Numbered from the stretch's first letter, positions 14,599 through 24,129 are shown. The stretch is DNA of 43,162 nt from an uncultured Acidobacteriota bacterium (GCA_902826685.1 CADEFT010000049.1:1-43162); one strand, 5' to 3'. Numbers and translations are program-made. The notes: generated by a model not told the origin, from the letters alone.

Positions 14599-16695
14599 TT
14601 ACTCGTCTTCGTCCTCCTCGCCGGTATGAACTGCCTTGGCGGCGGCGATGATCTTCTCGGCCTGCGGCTGCGGCACGAAATCGTAGTGGTCGAACTCCAT
14701 ATGGAACGAGGCCCTGCCCTGGGTCATGGAGATCAGGTCATTCTGATAACTCAGCATTTCCGACATCGGCACCATGGCGCGAATGATCTGCGTCCCGCCC
14801 TTGGTATCCATACCCGCGATGCGCCCCCGGCGCCCGTTCATGTCGCCCATCAGATCGCCCGCAAACTCAACAGGAGCCTGCACTTCCACCTTCATGACCG
14901 GTTCGAGCAGGGACGGCTTGGCGACCGCCATCGCCGCCTTGAACGCCTTACGTCCAGCCATCTTGAACGACATTTCGTTCGAATCGACGTCGTGGTAGGA
15001 ACCGTCATACAGCGTAACCTTGAAGTCGACCACCGGGTACCCCGCCAAGTAACCTCTCTGCGCCGCCTCGAGGATTCCCTTTTCGATCGCCGGAATATAC
15101 TGCTTGGGAACCGATCCGCCGAAGATGGCGTTGGCGAATTCGAACTTCTCGCCGCGCGGCAGCGGCTCCATTTTGATCTTGCAGTCGCCGAACTGGCCGT
15201 GGCCGCCGGTTTGTTTTTTGTGGCGGCCCTGGACGTCGGCGAAACCGCGAATCGTTTCGCGATAAGGAATCTTGGGCGCCGCCAACGTCACGTCCACGCC
15301 GTACCGCCGTTTGAGCTTGCTGACGACGATCTCGACATGCTGCTGGCCCGACCCGGCCACCAGGAACTCCTTAGTCTGTGGATCCCGGTAGAAACGCAGC
15401 GCCGGATCTTCTTCCAGAATCCGATGGACGGCGTGGCCCATGCGGTCCTCATCCTGGCGCGTTTTGGCGCTGACCGAATAGGCGATCGAAGGTTCGGGAA
15501 TCGCCACCGCCGGATAGGTGATGTTGCTGGCCTTGTCGCAGAGCGTGTCGGAAGTCAGCGTATCCTTCAGCTTGGCCACCGCGCCGATGTCGCCCGCATG
15601 CAGTTCGGTCACCGCGTCGAGGGCCTTTCCTTTGGCGACGCTCAGGTGGGCGAACCGTTCGGCGCCGCTATTGCGCGCATTGTGAAGGTTCGCATCATTC
15701 TTAAGCAGGCCCGACATCACCTTAAAGTAGGACACGCGGCCCGAGAACGCGTCGGCGACGGTTTTGAAGACGAACACCACGGTCGAGTCGCCGTCGCGGA
15801 TGGTTCGCTCCACGGTCTGACCGCCCTGGGTGGCCTTCACCGGCGGACGTTCGGACGGCGCCGGCAGGTAGTCGACGACGAAGTTCAAGATCGCATCGGT
15901 ACCGATGTTGTGAAGCGCCGAACAGCAGAGCACGGGCACAATGCGCCGCTGCCGGACCGCCGCCTTCAGACCGTCCACAATATGTTCCACCGGCAGAGTG
16001 CCGGTTTCGAAGAACTCTTCCATCAGGGTGTCGTTGCCCTCGGCCACCATCTCCACCAGGGCTTCGTGGGCGACGTCGGCAGCGTCTTTCACATCCGCCG
16101 GAATCTCGGCTTCCTTACCCTTGCCGTCGCCATCGAAGGTATAGGAGATGGCCTTCATCCGAACCAGATCGATGACGCCCTGAAAGGTCTTTTCCGAGCC
16201 CCAGGGGATCTGTACCGGTACGGCCGACCGGCCGAAGGCACGCTGCACCGATTCGAGGGCGCGTTCGAAATTGGAGCGCTCGCGGTCGAGCTTGTTGATC
16301 ACGATCACCCGCGGAATCTCGAATTCGTCGGCGAAGCTCCATACCTTTTCGGTCTGCACCTCGACCCCCGCGACCCCATCCACCATGACAAGGGCGGAGT
16401 CCACCGCCACCAGGGCGCCCTTGGTGTCATTAATAAAGGTGTTGAACCCCGGAGTGTCGAGGACGTTGATTTTGGTTTTACGGTGTTCCGCCACGGCGAG
16501 CGCCGAAGCGATGGTGAGTTTGCGGGCGATGGCTTCGTCATCGTAGTCGGTGACGGTGGTTCCTTCGTCCACACGGCCGAGGCGGTTGGTCGCCCCGGTG
16601 GAGTATAAAAGGCCGGCGGTAAGAGAGGTCTTGCCGCAGTGGCCGTGGCCTATGAGACCGATGTTTCGGATATCAGCACTCTCGTAGACTTTCAC
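14599..16695 (-). CDS. Elongation factor G-like protein (EF-G-2 type paralogue)
   Basis: A 698-residue translational GTPase with the full EF-G domain order. The P-loop is GHGHCGKTS (16-24), G3 is DTPGF (80-84) and G4 NKLD (134-137). The switch II residue after DTPG, normally the catalytic His, is Phe 84, and the usual RGITI of switch I reads ARKLTI. These departures, with the RVDEGTTVTDY segment, match the EF-G-2/EF-G-like subgroup seen beside canonical EF-G in Thermus and others. Domain IV keeps a YHDVDSNEMSFK segment, and the C-terminus is acidic. The start is GTG 16695 with GGAGG at good spacing (16703-16707). It is probably not the main EF-G; its role (ribosome recycling, stress or other) is not settled. 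Confidence 0.85.
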   Translation of the reverse strand: MKVYESADIRNIGLIGHGHCGKTSLTAGLLYSTGATNRLGRVDEGTTVTDYDDEAIARKLTIASALAVAEHRKTKINVLDTPGFNTFINDTKGALVAVDSALVMVDGVAGVEVQTEKVWSFADEFEIPRVIVINKLDRERSNFERALESVQRAFGRSAVPVQIPWGSEKTFQGVIDLVRMKAISYTFDGDGKGKEAEIPADVKDAADVAHEALVEMVAEGNDTLMEEFFETGTLPVEHIVDGLKAAVRQRRIVPVLCCSALHNIGTDAILNFVVDYLPAPSERPPVKATQGGQTVERTIRDGDSTVVFVFKTVADAFSGRVSYFKVMSGLLKNDANLHNARNSGAERFAHLSVAKGKALDAVTELHAGDIGAVAKLKDTLTSDTLCDKASNITYPAVAIPEPSIAYSVSAKTRQDEDRMGHAVHRILEEDPALRFYRDPQTKEFLVAGSGQQHVEIVVSKLKRRYGVDVTLAAPKIPYRETIRGFADVQGRHKKQTGGHGQFGDCKIKMEPLPRGEKFEFANAIFGGSVPKQYIPAIEKGILEAAQRGYLAGYPVVDFKVTLYDGSYHDVDSNEMSFKMAGRKAFKAAMAVAKPSLLEPVMKVEVQAPVEFAGDLMGDMNGRRGRIAGMDTKGGTQIIRAMVPMSEMLSYQNDLISMTQGRASFHMEFDHYDFVPQPQAEKIIAAAKAVHTGEEDEDE

Positions 16696-16824
16696 TTTCA
16701 GGCCTCCGGAAAAACTGGGTCCAGAATGAAGGCGCGTTTACCAAAGGGGGATAGTAACACAAGTGGCATCGAATCGGCACAATTGAGCCGGGGACGCCGC
16801 GCGTTCGAAGATAGAGGAACCGGC

Positions 16825-18207
16825 ATGCGATATCCCTTGGCCTCAAGCGCGGTTTTTCTGCTGGCGGCGTGCGCGCGGACGCCCGTCGCGGCGCTGCCGG
16901 AAATCGACTTCAGCCGGTTTCAACCGGCGGTGCGGGCGGTGGTGGAAAAGGCACACACGGCCGCCAAGGCGCAGCCTCGGGACGCTTCCGCGGTGGAGCG
17001 ATTGGGCATGGCGCTGCATGCGCATTCCCAGTTCGGTCCGGCGGTGGAGTGTTTCGCCCGCGCGAGCGCGCTCGATCCGGGGCGGTTCGAAGCGCTTTAC
17101 TACTGGGGCGCGGCGCTGGCCGCCAATGGCGATCACGCCGCGGCGGCGGCGAAGTTTCGCCAGGCACTCGCGATCCGTAGCGATTACCCGCCGGCCGGGC
17201 ACAAGCTCGCCGAGTCGCTTCTGCTCAGCGGCGCGATCGAAGAGAGCGGGCGCACGTACCGGCAGTTGATCGCGCGCGACGATCGCGATGCCACCGCGCA
17301 CTATGGACTTGGCCGGACGCTTTCGGGTGCCGAAGCCGTGGGTTCGTTCCGCCGCGCGCTTGAGTTGTTCCCACGTTATGGGGCCGCGCAGTTTGCCCTC
17401 GCCGGATGGCTGCGGCGCGCCGGGGATGCCGCGGGCGCCACGAAAGTCCTGTCGGCGTATGAAAAGGACAAGCTCATCGTGCCGCCCATGTCCGATCCCT
17501 TGATGGCGGCCGTATCCGAGTGGAATGCCAGTGCCACGGCGCTGCTGGCCCGGGGGAGGCGCCTGGAAGGCGAAGGACGCCTGAAGGAAGCGGCCGAGGC
17601 GCATCGCGAAGCCCTGCGAGCCGATCCCGGACTGGCGCAGGCGTGGATCAATCTCATCTCCCTCCACGGCCGTCAGGGCGAGTTCGAGCAAGGCGAGGAA
17701 GCTTTCCGGAAGGCGGTGGCACTGGAGCCGGACCGCGGCGAGGCCTACTACAATTACGGCGTGCTTTGTTTCGGACAACAGAAGCTGGGGGAAGCGAAGA
17801 AGGCGTTTGAGCGGGCCTTCGCGCTCGACCCCAATCATGCGGAAGCGGCTAACAATCTGGGTGCGCTGTACGAGCGCGAAGGGCAGCTTGCCCGCGCCAC
17901 CGGGTTGTTCCGCAAGGCCGTCGCGTTGAAGCCGCGTTATCCGGTGGCGCATTTTCATTTGGGCCGCCTCTACGCCAATCAGCGCAATTACGCCGGAGCG
18001 ATCGCGGAACTGGAAAAATCGCTCGAACCCGAGGAGCCGCAAACACCGACGTATCTTTACGCGCTGGCCGCCGTTCATGCACGCGCGGGGGATCGGTTGA
18101 AAGCCGTGACGCTGATGCGGGACGCGCGTGGACGCGCTTCGGCGGCGGGTATGTCGGAGTTGGTGGGTTCGATCGACCGCGACCTGCGGGCTCTGGGGGC
18201 CCAGTGA
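16825..18207 (+). CDS. TPR-repeat lipoprotein
   Basis: A 460-residue lipoprotein. ATG 16825 with AGAGGAA upstream gives a signal with lipobox LAAC (Cys 16); longer in-frame starts would lose this signal. At least eight tetratricopeptide-like repeats fill the rest, with clear consensus units around LGMALHAHSQFGPAVECF and AYYNYGVLCFGQQKLGEA. TPR arrays bind other proteins. Its stop overlaps the GTG start of the FG-GAP/ASPIC lipoprotein, a pairing common in Acidobacteria and Planctomycetes, so the two probably act together at the cell surface. No enzymatic motif is visible. Confidence 0.85.
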   Translation: MRYPLASSAVFLLAACARTPVAALPEIDFSRFQPAVRAVVEKAHTAAKAQPRDASAVERLGMALHAHSQFGPAVECFARASALDPGRFEALYYWGAALAANGDHAAAAAKFRQALAIRSDYPPAGHKLAESLLLSGAIEESGRTYRQLIARDDRDATAHYGLGRTLSGAEAVGSFRRALELFPRYGAAQFALAGWLRRAGDAAGATKVLSAYEKDKLIVPPMSDPLMAAVSEWNASATALLARGRRLEGEGRLKEAAEAHREALRADPGLAQAWINLISLHGRQGEFEQGEEAFRKAVALEPDRGEAYYNYGVLCFGQQKLGEAKKAFERAFALDPNHAEAANNLGALYEREGQLARATGLFRKAVALKPRYPVAHFHLGRLYANQRNYAGAIAELEKSLEPEEPQTPTYLYALAAVHARAGDRLKAVTLMRDARGRASAAGMSELVGSIDRDLRALGAQ

Positions 18208-19841
18208 GGCGAGCGGTAGTGGCCCTGCTCGCGCTCCTGCTCTCCTGCGGAACGCCCCCCAAACCGGCCGCCCAGCCCTGGTTCACCGATATCGCCGGAG
18301 AGTCCGGCCTCGGCTTCCGCCACATCTCCGGAGCCGAAGGCAAGTACTATATGCCGGAGATCATCGGCGCCGGCTGCGCGCTGCTCGACTATGACCAGGA
18401 CGGCGACCTCGACGCGCTGCTGATTCAAAGTGGATCGCTCGAGAAGCCGGCCGCGGGCCACCGGCTCTTCCGCAATGAATCAATCCCTTCCGGCAAGCTC
18501 GCCTTCACACCCGTAACGCTGGGCGGGCCGCCCGGATACGGCATGGGTGCCGCTACCGGCGACTTCGATAACGACGGCCGCATCGATCTGCTCATCACCC
18601 ATTTCGGGTCGAACGTCCTCTATCGCAACGAAGGCAACGGCACGTTTCGCGACGTGACGGCGCAATCGCCGCAGGTCGCGCTGCCGGGCCGCTGGTCCAC
18701 CAGCGCGGCGTTCTTCGACTACGACCGCGACGGCTGGCAGGACCTGGTCATCCTCAACTACATCGACTTCTCGCTCACGGGAAATAAAAAATGTTACGCG
18801 CCCACCGGCGAAATCGACTACTGCACTCCGGTGGCCTATCGCGCCGTGCCCGCCCATCTGTTCCACAACGAGAAGGGACGCTTTGTCGAAGTGACCAACG
18901 CGGCCGGTCTCGACCGCGCGCTGGGACCGGGGCTCGGCGTAGCCGCCCTCGATGCCAACGAAGATGGCTGGCCCGACCTGTTTGTCGCCAATGACACGGC
19001 GGCCAATCATCTTTGGATCAACCAGAAGAACGGCACCTTCATCGAAAGCGCGCTGGCCATGGGGGTCGCCTATGGCGAGGAGGGGTTGGCCAAAGCCGGC
19101 ATGGGCGTGGCGGCGGGCGACTACGACAACGACGGCGACGACGACCTGCTGGTGCTGAATCTGATGCGCGAAGGCGCTTCGCTGTTTGAGAACGGCGGCA
19201 AAGGCAACTACGCCGACGTGTCGCTGCGCACCGGCATGCACACGGCTACCTATCTTTATACGGGCTTCGGCACCGAATGGCTGGACTACGATAACGACGG
19301 CTTCCTCGATGCGTTTCTGGCCAACGGCGCGGTGACCATCCGCGAGGAGCAGCGCGGGCAGCCCTATCCGTTTCTCGAAAAGAACCTGCTGCTGCGCAAC
19401 CCGGGCCGGGGCGGAAAGTTTGCCGATATCAGCGATCTGGCAGGCCCGGCACTGGCGCTGCGTGAAGTCTCCCGCGGCGCCGCTTTCGGCGACATCGACA
19501 ACGACGGCGACGTGGATATTCTCATCGCCAACAACAACGGCCCGGCGCGGCTGCTGCGCAACGATACACCGAAACGCAACTGGATCGCCGTCGAGATCGA
19601 AGGGCCTGGACTCGGCATCGGAGCCGTGGTGCGCGTCAACGGACAGAGGCGGCGGATTCACTCCGATTCAAGCTACGCATCGGCCAGCGCGCTTGCCGCT
19701 CAGTTCGGCCTTGGCAATGCGGAAGCGGGACCGGTGACGATCGAATGGCCCGATGGTTCGAAGCAGGAGATACGGGACGCCAAAACCAACACGCGCGTCA
19801 AAGTGCGATCGCGTGCAGGAAACTCTCCCCCTTCGCGATAG
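18204..19841 (+). CDS. FG-GAP/VCBS repeat lipoprotein with ASPIC/UnbV end (CRTAC1-like)
   Basis: A 545-residue exported lipoprotein. It starts at GTG 18204, overlapping the TPR gene stop as GTGA. The signal ends in lipobox LLSC (Cys 15). The body is an integrin-like beta-propeller with seven calcium-loop motifs of the DxDxDGxxD type (for example DYDQDGDLD, DFDNDGRID, DYDNDGFLD). The last 80 residues resemble the ASPIC/UnbV domain: NWIAVEIEG, then FGLGNAEAGPVTIEWPDGS. The family is extracellular; its ligand is unknown. Overlap with deoB on the other strand is 44 bp. Confidence 0.87.
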   Translation: MRRAVVALLALLLSCGTPPKPAAQPWFTDIAGESGLGFRHISGAEGKYYMPEIIGAGCALLDYDQDGDLDALLIQSGSLEKPAAGHRLFRNESIPSGKLAFTPVTLGGPPGYGMGAATGDFDNDGRIDLLITHFGSNVLYRNEGNGTFRDVTAQSPQVALPGRWSTSAAFFDYDRDGWQDLVILNYIDFSLTGNKKCYAPTGEIDYCTPVAYRAVPAHLFHNEKGRFVEVTNAAGLDRALGPGLGVAALDANEDGWPDLFVANDTAANHLWINQKNGTFIESALAMGVAYGEEGLAKAGMGVAAGDYDNDGDDDLLVLNLMREGASLFENGGKGNYADVSLRTGMHTATYLYTGFGTEWLDYDNDGFLDAFLANGAVTIREEQRGQPYPFLEKNLLLRNPGRGGKFADISDLAGPALALREVSRGAAFGDIDNDGDVDILIANNNGPARLLRNDTPKRNWIAVEIEGPGLGIGAVVRVNGQRRRIHSDSSYASASALAAQFGLGNAEAGPVTIEWPDGSKQEIRDAKTNTRVKVRSRAGNSPPSR

Positions 19842-20970
19842 AGAGTCCAAAATTGTGCGCCACGGTCTGGCCGATATCGGCCAGCGTGCCGCGCGTGCCG
19901 AGATGCACGCCGCGCCGGACACCGGGCCCGGCCACCAGCAGCGGCACGTACTCGCGGCTGTGATCGGTGGAGGGCGTGGTGGGATCGCAGCCATGATCGG
20001 CGGTGAGGATCAACAGGTCTCGGGGCGCGAGCGCGGCTCTCAATTCCGGCACCCACCGATCGGCCTCTTCGAGCGCCTTCGCGTACCCTTCCACATCGTT
20101 GCGATGTCCGAAAAGCTGATCGAAATCGACCAGGTTCACATAGATCAACCCGCGCGGCGTTTCCTTCAGCGCCTCCAGGGTTTTGCGCATGCCGTCGGCG
20201 TTCGATTTGGTTTTTTCGAACTCGCGGATGCCGCGGCCAAGGAAGACGTCGAAGATCTTGCCGACGCTATGGACGGGGATACCGGCGTCATCCAGCTTGT
20301 CGAGCAGCATGCCCGGGGGCGGCGGCACGGCATAATCCTTGCGGTTGGCGGTGCGCTGGAATGCACCGGGCTGTCCTTCGAACGGCCGTGCGATCACGCG
20401 GCCCACCTCGCGCGGACCGCGCAGAAGATCGCGCGCGATCTCGCAAATCCTGTGCAGCTCCCACAAAGGGATCACTTCCTCGTGCGCCGCGATCTGAAAT
20501 ACGCTGTCGGCGGAGGTATACACGATGGGCGAGCCGGTGCGCATGTGCTCCTCGCCCAGTTGCGCGATGATCGCGGTGCCCGATGCCGCCACGTTGCCCA
20601 GCGTGCCGCGGCCGATGCGCGACTCGAATTCGCGCATGATGTCTTCGGGAAACCCGTCGGGGTAAACCGGAAAGGGCCTATCGAGGTGAATGCCCACCAT
20701 CTCCCAGTGGCCGGTGGTCGTATCCTTGCCCGGCGAGGCGAGAGTGCATTTGCCGAAGCTTCCTTGAGGCCGGGCGGCGGGTGCCAGGCCGGTGAGGGGT
20801 TTGATGTTGGCGAGACCGAGCGCCGACAGATTGGGCAAATGCAGAGCGCGCTGGCGGGCGATATTGCCGAGCGTATCGGAGCCCGCGTCCCCATAGGCGG
20901 CCGCGTCCGGCATCTCCCCGATGCCCACGCTATCGAGCACGATCCAGACGATGCGATGAAACGGAGTCAC
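19798..20970 (-). CDS. deoB: Phosphopentomutase
   Basis: A 390-residue cytoplasmic enzyme that interconverts (deoxy)ribose-1-phosphate and -5-phosphate in nucleoside salvage. The family metal and phosphorylation residues are visible: the N-terminal Asp in VLDSVGIGEMPDA (D13), the phospho-acceptor Thr in DTTTGHWE, VDFDQLFGHR, and the C-terminal TADHGCDP...DHSREYVP metal motif. The start is GTG 20970, overlapping the upstream stop as GTGA; the longer frame upstream adds only neighbour-gene sequence. It is the last gene of the yebC-ruvC operon. Confidence 0.92.
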   Translation of the reverse strand: MTPFHRIVWIVLDSVGIGEMPDAAAYGDAGSDTLGNIARQRALHLPNLSALGLANIKPLTGLAPAARPQGSFGKCTLASPGKDTTTGHWEMVGIHLDRPFPVYPDGFPEDIMREFESRIGRGTLGNVAASGTAIIAQLGEEHMRTGSPIVYTSADSVFQIAAHEEVIPLWELHRICEIARDLLRGPREVGRVIARPFEGQPGAFQRTANRKDYAVPPPPGMLLDKLDDAGIPVHSVGKIFDVFLGRGIREFEKTKSNADGMRKTLEALKETPRGLIYVNLVDFDQLFGHRNDVEGYAKALEEADRWVPELRAALAPRDLLILTADHGCDPTTPSTDHSREYVPLLVAGPGVRRGVHLGTRGTLADIGQTVAHNFGLSIAKGESFLHAIAL

Positions 20971-22205
20971 TCTTCCGACAGGGTATCGCGGATGCGGCCG
21001 GTGAGCATCTCGACGAAGCGCTCGGGCAGAAAGCCGTTCATCCGCGCGGCCAGTTCGCCCTTGCGGTTGAAGATCATGGTGGTGGGAATGGAACGTACAT
21101 CGAGCAACCCCTGCAGCCCATCCTCGAAATAAACCGCCTTGTTCCACTTGTTTTCGGCGAGAAACGGCTTCACCAGCGCGCGGTCTTCATCGGTATTGAT
21201 GCCGAGGAAAACCACATCCTTGCGATCCTGGAAGCTTTCCTTCACGCGCTCATACATCGGATATTGAATGCGGCACGGCCCGCACCAGGTGGCCCAGAAA
21301 TCGAGCACCACCACCTTGCCTTCGAGCCCGCCGAGATTGAGCTTCGATCCATCGACGCCGGTTAGCGTATACTGCATCGGCTTCTTGCCCGCGTTCGGAT
21401 CGGCGGCTTCGAGCTGCCGTTTGCGGCGCGCCTCGGCGGCCCGCGCCCGATCGTAGGCGGCCAGCAATTCGTCGCCCAGCCCCTTTTCCGAAGGATGCGA
21501 CTTGCGGTATACCTCGCCGATCTGTTGACGGATTGCCGCCCGATCGGCATCGGTATAGCGCGGCTCGGGGAACATGAAGGCATCGGCCAGCGGCGCCACC
21601 GCCTCTTCGAACTTGCCGAGCCGGACCAGGCTGCGGCCGACTTCGCGCGCCGTCTCGCCCGCCGGCATCGTCTCAAACGCCTGGCGCGCCAGCGCGAGCG
21701 CCTCGTCCGGGCGGCCGAGGTTCCCCTGCGCCTGCGACTGGTAGAGCAGCGCCCGCGCCACGCCCCGGTCCAGGTCGTCGATCAACTGCGCATCGGCGCG
21801 TCCGTTCCCGGGCGGCCGTTTCTGGAACTCGCGCATGACGGCTTCGAGCGAACGCGCGTATTTCAAGGCGCGTTCATTCGGCTCCTTCGCCGTGTGCGCC
21901 GTCAACGCGCGCGTCACCCGCTCCAGCACCAGCGGATCGTTTGGATTCCGGGCCAGGTATGGCTCGCCGTATTTGACGATGCGCGCGGCGTCGCGGGATT
22001 CGATGGCGGACTTGACCAGCATGCGCTCGATCTCGTCGAACCGCGCCGGCTTGGGATATTTCTTCAGGTGCCGTTCGAGCGCGCGCACTACTTCGGTCGT
22101 GCTCGATCCCGCCTCGCCCAGCGCCTGTCGAAGCTCGGCGTCTTCGGTATCCTGCGCCGGAACCAGGGCCACCGCCAACAGCGCCACGATCGAGACGCGC
22201 TTCAT
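20967..22205 (-). CDS. Thioredoxin-like protein with N-terminal helical repeats (TlpA/ResA type)
   Basis: A 412-residue exported protein. A signal peptide (about 1-17) leads into a helical, TPR-like region of about 255 residues, then a C-terminal TlpA-like thioredoxin domain with active-site WCGPC (near residue 307) and the cis-Pro region SIPTTMIFN. Such proteins reduce disulphides in the periplasm, for example in cytochrome c maturation. ATG 22205 overlaps the upstream stop as ATGA. Fusion of helical repeats to TlpA is seen in Acidobacteria and Bacteroidetes; the partner is unknown. Confidence 0.87.
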   Translation of the reverse strand: MKRVSIVALLAVALVPAQDTEDAELRQALGEAGSSTTEVVRALERHLKKYPKPARFDEIERMLVKSAIESRDAARIVKYGEPYLARNPNDPLVLERVTRALTAHTAKEPNERALKYARSLEAVMREFQKRPPGNGRADAQLIDDLDRGVARALLYQSQAQGNLGRPDEALALARQAFETMPAGETAREVGRSLVRLGKFEEAVAPLADAFMFPEPRYTDADRAAIRQQIGEVYRKSHPSEKGLGDELLAAYDRARAAEARRKRQLEAADPNAGKKPMQYTLTGVDGSKLNLGGLEGKVVVLDFWATWCGPCRIQYPMYERVKESFQDRKDVVFLGINTDEDRALVKPFLAENKWNKAVYFEDGLQGLLDVRSIPTTMIFNRKGELAARMNGFLPERFVEMLTGRIRDTLSEE

Positions 22206-22825
22206 TCGGTCTTCGGTTTGGCCGCGACGTTGCGGAACGCCTCGGCGAGTCCGGCGGCGCGTTCGCGCGCCATATGGAGGTAGCTGTCGTTATTCGACAC
22301 GCGATCGAGCATGGGCAGAAACTGCGCGGGCGCCACCAGGCGCTTGCGATCCCACGAGGCTTCCAGTTGCAGCAGCGCCTTGTTGACGCCCAGCTTATCG
22401 AACTTCGCCGTGCGCTCAAGCTGCGCCCGCAGTACGGCGCTTTCGGTAATGCGCTCAAACCAGTCCTGCAGTGCCTTGCCCGATTCATCGAGGGTGTAGT
22501 TGAACTTCTGCTCACCCGTCGACTCTACGTTCTCCATGCGGTAGGTCTTCTCGCCCATCCGGGCCACCTTCAGGCCGGACTCAAGCGGACGACGGAACCA
22601 GTCGAGCTTTTCGCAAAGCTCGAAGATCTCCTTGACTTCGGCCTCGTCGAGCTTCGATTTGTATGGCATGTCGTCGTCGGCGGCTTCGCGGTATTCGACC
22701 TGGCCGGACTTTTCCACCGTGATCTGCACGTAGGCCGGCGTGGACCCGGGGAACGACTTGGAATAAAACACCTTCGGATCGGCGGCGGCCGAAGTCATGA
22801 TAAGCGCGGCCAATAGCGGCGTCAT
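22202..22825 (-). CDS. Exported protein of unknown function
   Basis: A 207-residue protein with a short signal peptide (about 1-15). The start is ATG 22825, overlapping the ruvC stop as ATGA; the frame continues upstream only through ruvC. The body is charged and mixed alpha/beta, with no Cys pair apart from one, and no motif that I recognise; a segment ITVEKSGQVEYREA near residues 35-50 suggests a beta sheet. It sits between ruvC and the TlpA-like gene and is coupled to both. I cannot name a family. Confidence 0.75.
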   Translation of the reverse strand: MTPLLAALIMTSAAADPKVFYSKSFPGSTPAYVQITVEKSGQVEYREAADDDMPYKSKLDEAEVKEIFELCEKLDWFRRPLESGLKVARMGEKTYRMENVESTGEQKFNYTLDESGKALQDWFERITESAVLRAQLERTAKFDKLGVNKALLQLEASWDRKRLVAPAQFLPMLDRVSNNDSYLHMARERAAGLAEAFRNVAAKPKTE

Positions 22826-23301
22826 CGTATCGCTCCCTGGCGGTTGGCATGGCAGATCGCCACCGCCACGGCATCGGAGGCGTCTTCGGAAGCGATCCGG
22901 TCCGTCAGCTTCAACAGCGACTGCACCATGTACTGTACCTGCTTCTTCTCGGCGCGGCCGTACCCCACCACGCTGCTTTTGACTTCCAGCGGCGAATACT
23001 CGCCCATCGGCAGCCCCGCTTCGGCGATGGTGAGTAGAGCCACGCCGCGGGCGTGGGCCAGCGTCAGCGCCGATTTCACGTTCACGGCGTGAAAGATGGC
23101 TTCTACCGCCGCCTGTTCCGGTACATGCGCCGCGATCACGGCCCGCAATCCGGCCCCGATTTCGCACAAACGCCGGTTCAACGGGTCCTTCGGATTGGTG
23201 CGGATGACGCCGGTCGCCACCAGTTTGTGCGCGCGCCCATCGGTGTCGATGACGCCGTATCCGGTACGCTCGGTTCCGCAATCCACGCCAAGAACCCGCA
23301 T
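22822..23301 (-). CDS. ruvC: Holliday junction resolvase RuvC
   Basis: A 159-residue endonuclease that resolves Holliday junctions in recombination. The four acidic active-site residues are visible: D7 (GVDCGT), E67 (AVEAIF), D140 and D143 (SEDASDAVAVA). Length is slightly short of E. coli RuvC (173) because the C-terminus is trimmed. ATG 23301 lies 6 nt after the yebC stop. The yebC-ruvC linkage is classical, but ruvA and ruvB do not follow here. Confidence 0.95.
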   Translation of the reverse strand: MRVLGVDCGTERTGYGVIDTDGRAHKLVATGVIRTNPKDPLNRRLCEIGAGLRAVIAAHVPEQAAVEAIFHAVNVKSALTLAHARGVALLTIAEAGLPMGEYSPLEVKSSVVGYGRAEKKQVQYMVQSLLKLTDRIASEDASDAVAVAICHANRQGAIR

Positions 23302-23307
23302 GGGTAT

Positions 23308-24054
23308 CTAGCTCGCCAGGGCTTCGAGTTCTTTCTCGTCGATATCGAAGTTGGAATACACGCTCTGCACGTCGTCGTGCTCTTCGAGCGCCTCGGCCAT
23401 CCGCAGCATCGCCGCCGCGTTCTTGCCTTCAAGCTTTACCAGATTCTTGGGAATCATGGCGATCTGCGCCGCCGCCGTGGTCACGTTCGCCTTGGCCAGC
23501 GCCTGCAGCACTGGTTCGTGCGCTTCCGGAGCCGAGAGCACTTCCCATTGTTCGCCGTCGTTGCGGATGTCGTCGCCGCCCGATTCGAGCACCAGGTCCA
23601 TCAGCTTTTCTTCGCCGATCTTGCCGGCTTCGATCAGAATCTGGCTTTTGCGCTCGAACATCCAGGCGACGCTGCCCTCCTGGCCCATGTTGCCGCCCTG
23701 TTTGGAAAAAATGTGGCGGACTTCGGAGACGGTGCGATTGCGGTTGTCGGTGGCGACGTTCACCAGGACGGCCGCGCCGCCCGGCCCGTAGCCTTCATAC
23801 ATGATTTCGTCGATCTGGCCGCCTTCGAGTTCGCCGGTGCCGCGCATGATGGCGCGCTTGATGTTGTCGGCGGGCATGGAAACGGCCTTGGCGGCCACAA
23901 TGGCGGTGCGCAGGCGCGGGTTGCCGTCGGGATCGCCGCCGTTGCGCGCGGCGATGGTGATTTCCTTGATGAGGCGCGTGAAAATCTTGCCCCGCTTGGC
24001 GTCTGTGGCGGCTTTCTTGTGCTTGATCGTCGCCCATTTGGAATGGCCGGACAT
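23308..24054 (-). CDS. yebC: YebC/PmpR-family protein
   Basis: A 248-residue protein of the YebC family, usually annotated as a transcriptional regulator and, for some members, shown to aid translation of proline-rich stretches. The hallmark N-terminus (SGHSKWATIKHKK) and EIMYEGYGPGG segment are intact, and length is standard. ATG 24054 has GAGG just upstream. It heads a five-gene operon with ruvC, an unknown exported protein, a TlpA-like protein and deoB. Confidence 0.95.
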   Translation of the reverse strand: MSGHSKWATIKHKKAATDAKRGKIFTRLIKEITIAARNGGDPDGNPRLRTAIVAAKAVSMPADNIKRAIMRGTGELEGGQIDEIMYEGYGPGGAAVLVNVATDNRNRTVSEVRHIFSKQGGNMGQEGSVAWMFERKSQILIEAGKIGEEKLMDLVLESGGDDIRNDGEQWEVLSAPEAHEPVLQALAKANVTTAAAQIAMIPKNLVKLEGKNAAAMLRMAEALEEHDDVQSVYSNFDIDEKELEALAS

Positions 24055-24129
24055 GGGTACCTCGAACGAATAGAATTACAGAAGGTTAGCGTTAATACCG
24101 CTAGAATAGCAGAGGCCGGGCAGGACCGG

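Noticed and set aside
14404..16608. A 734-codon plus-strand open frame opposite the EF-G-like gene
   Set aside because: It is antisense to a clear EF-G-family protein; long opposite-strand frames are expected at this GC content. Its translation is His/Arg/Gly-rich with no recognisable domain.
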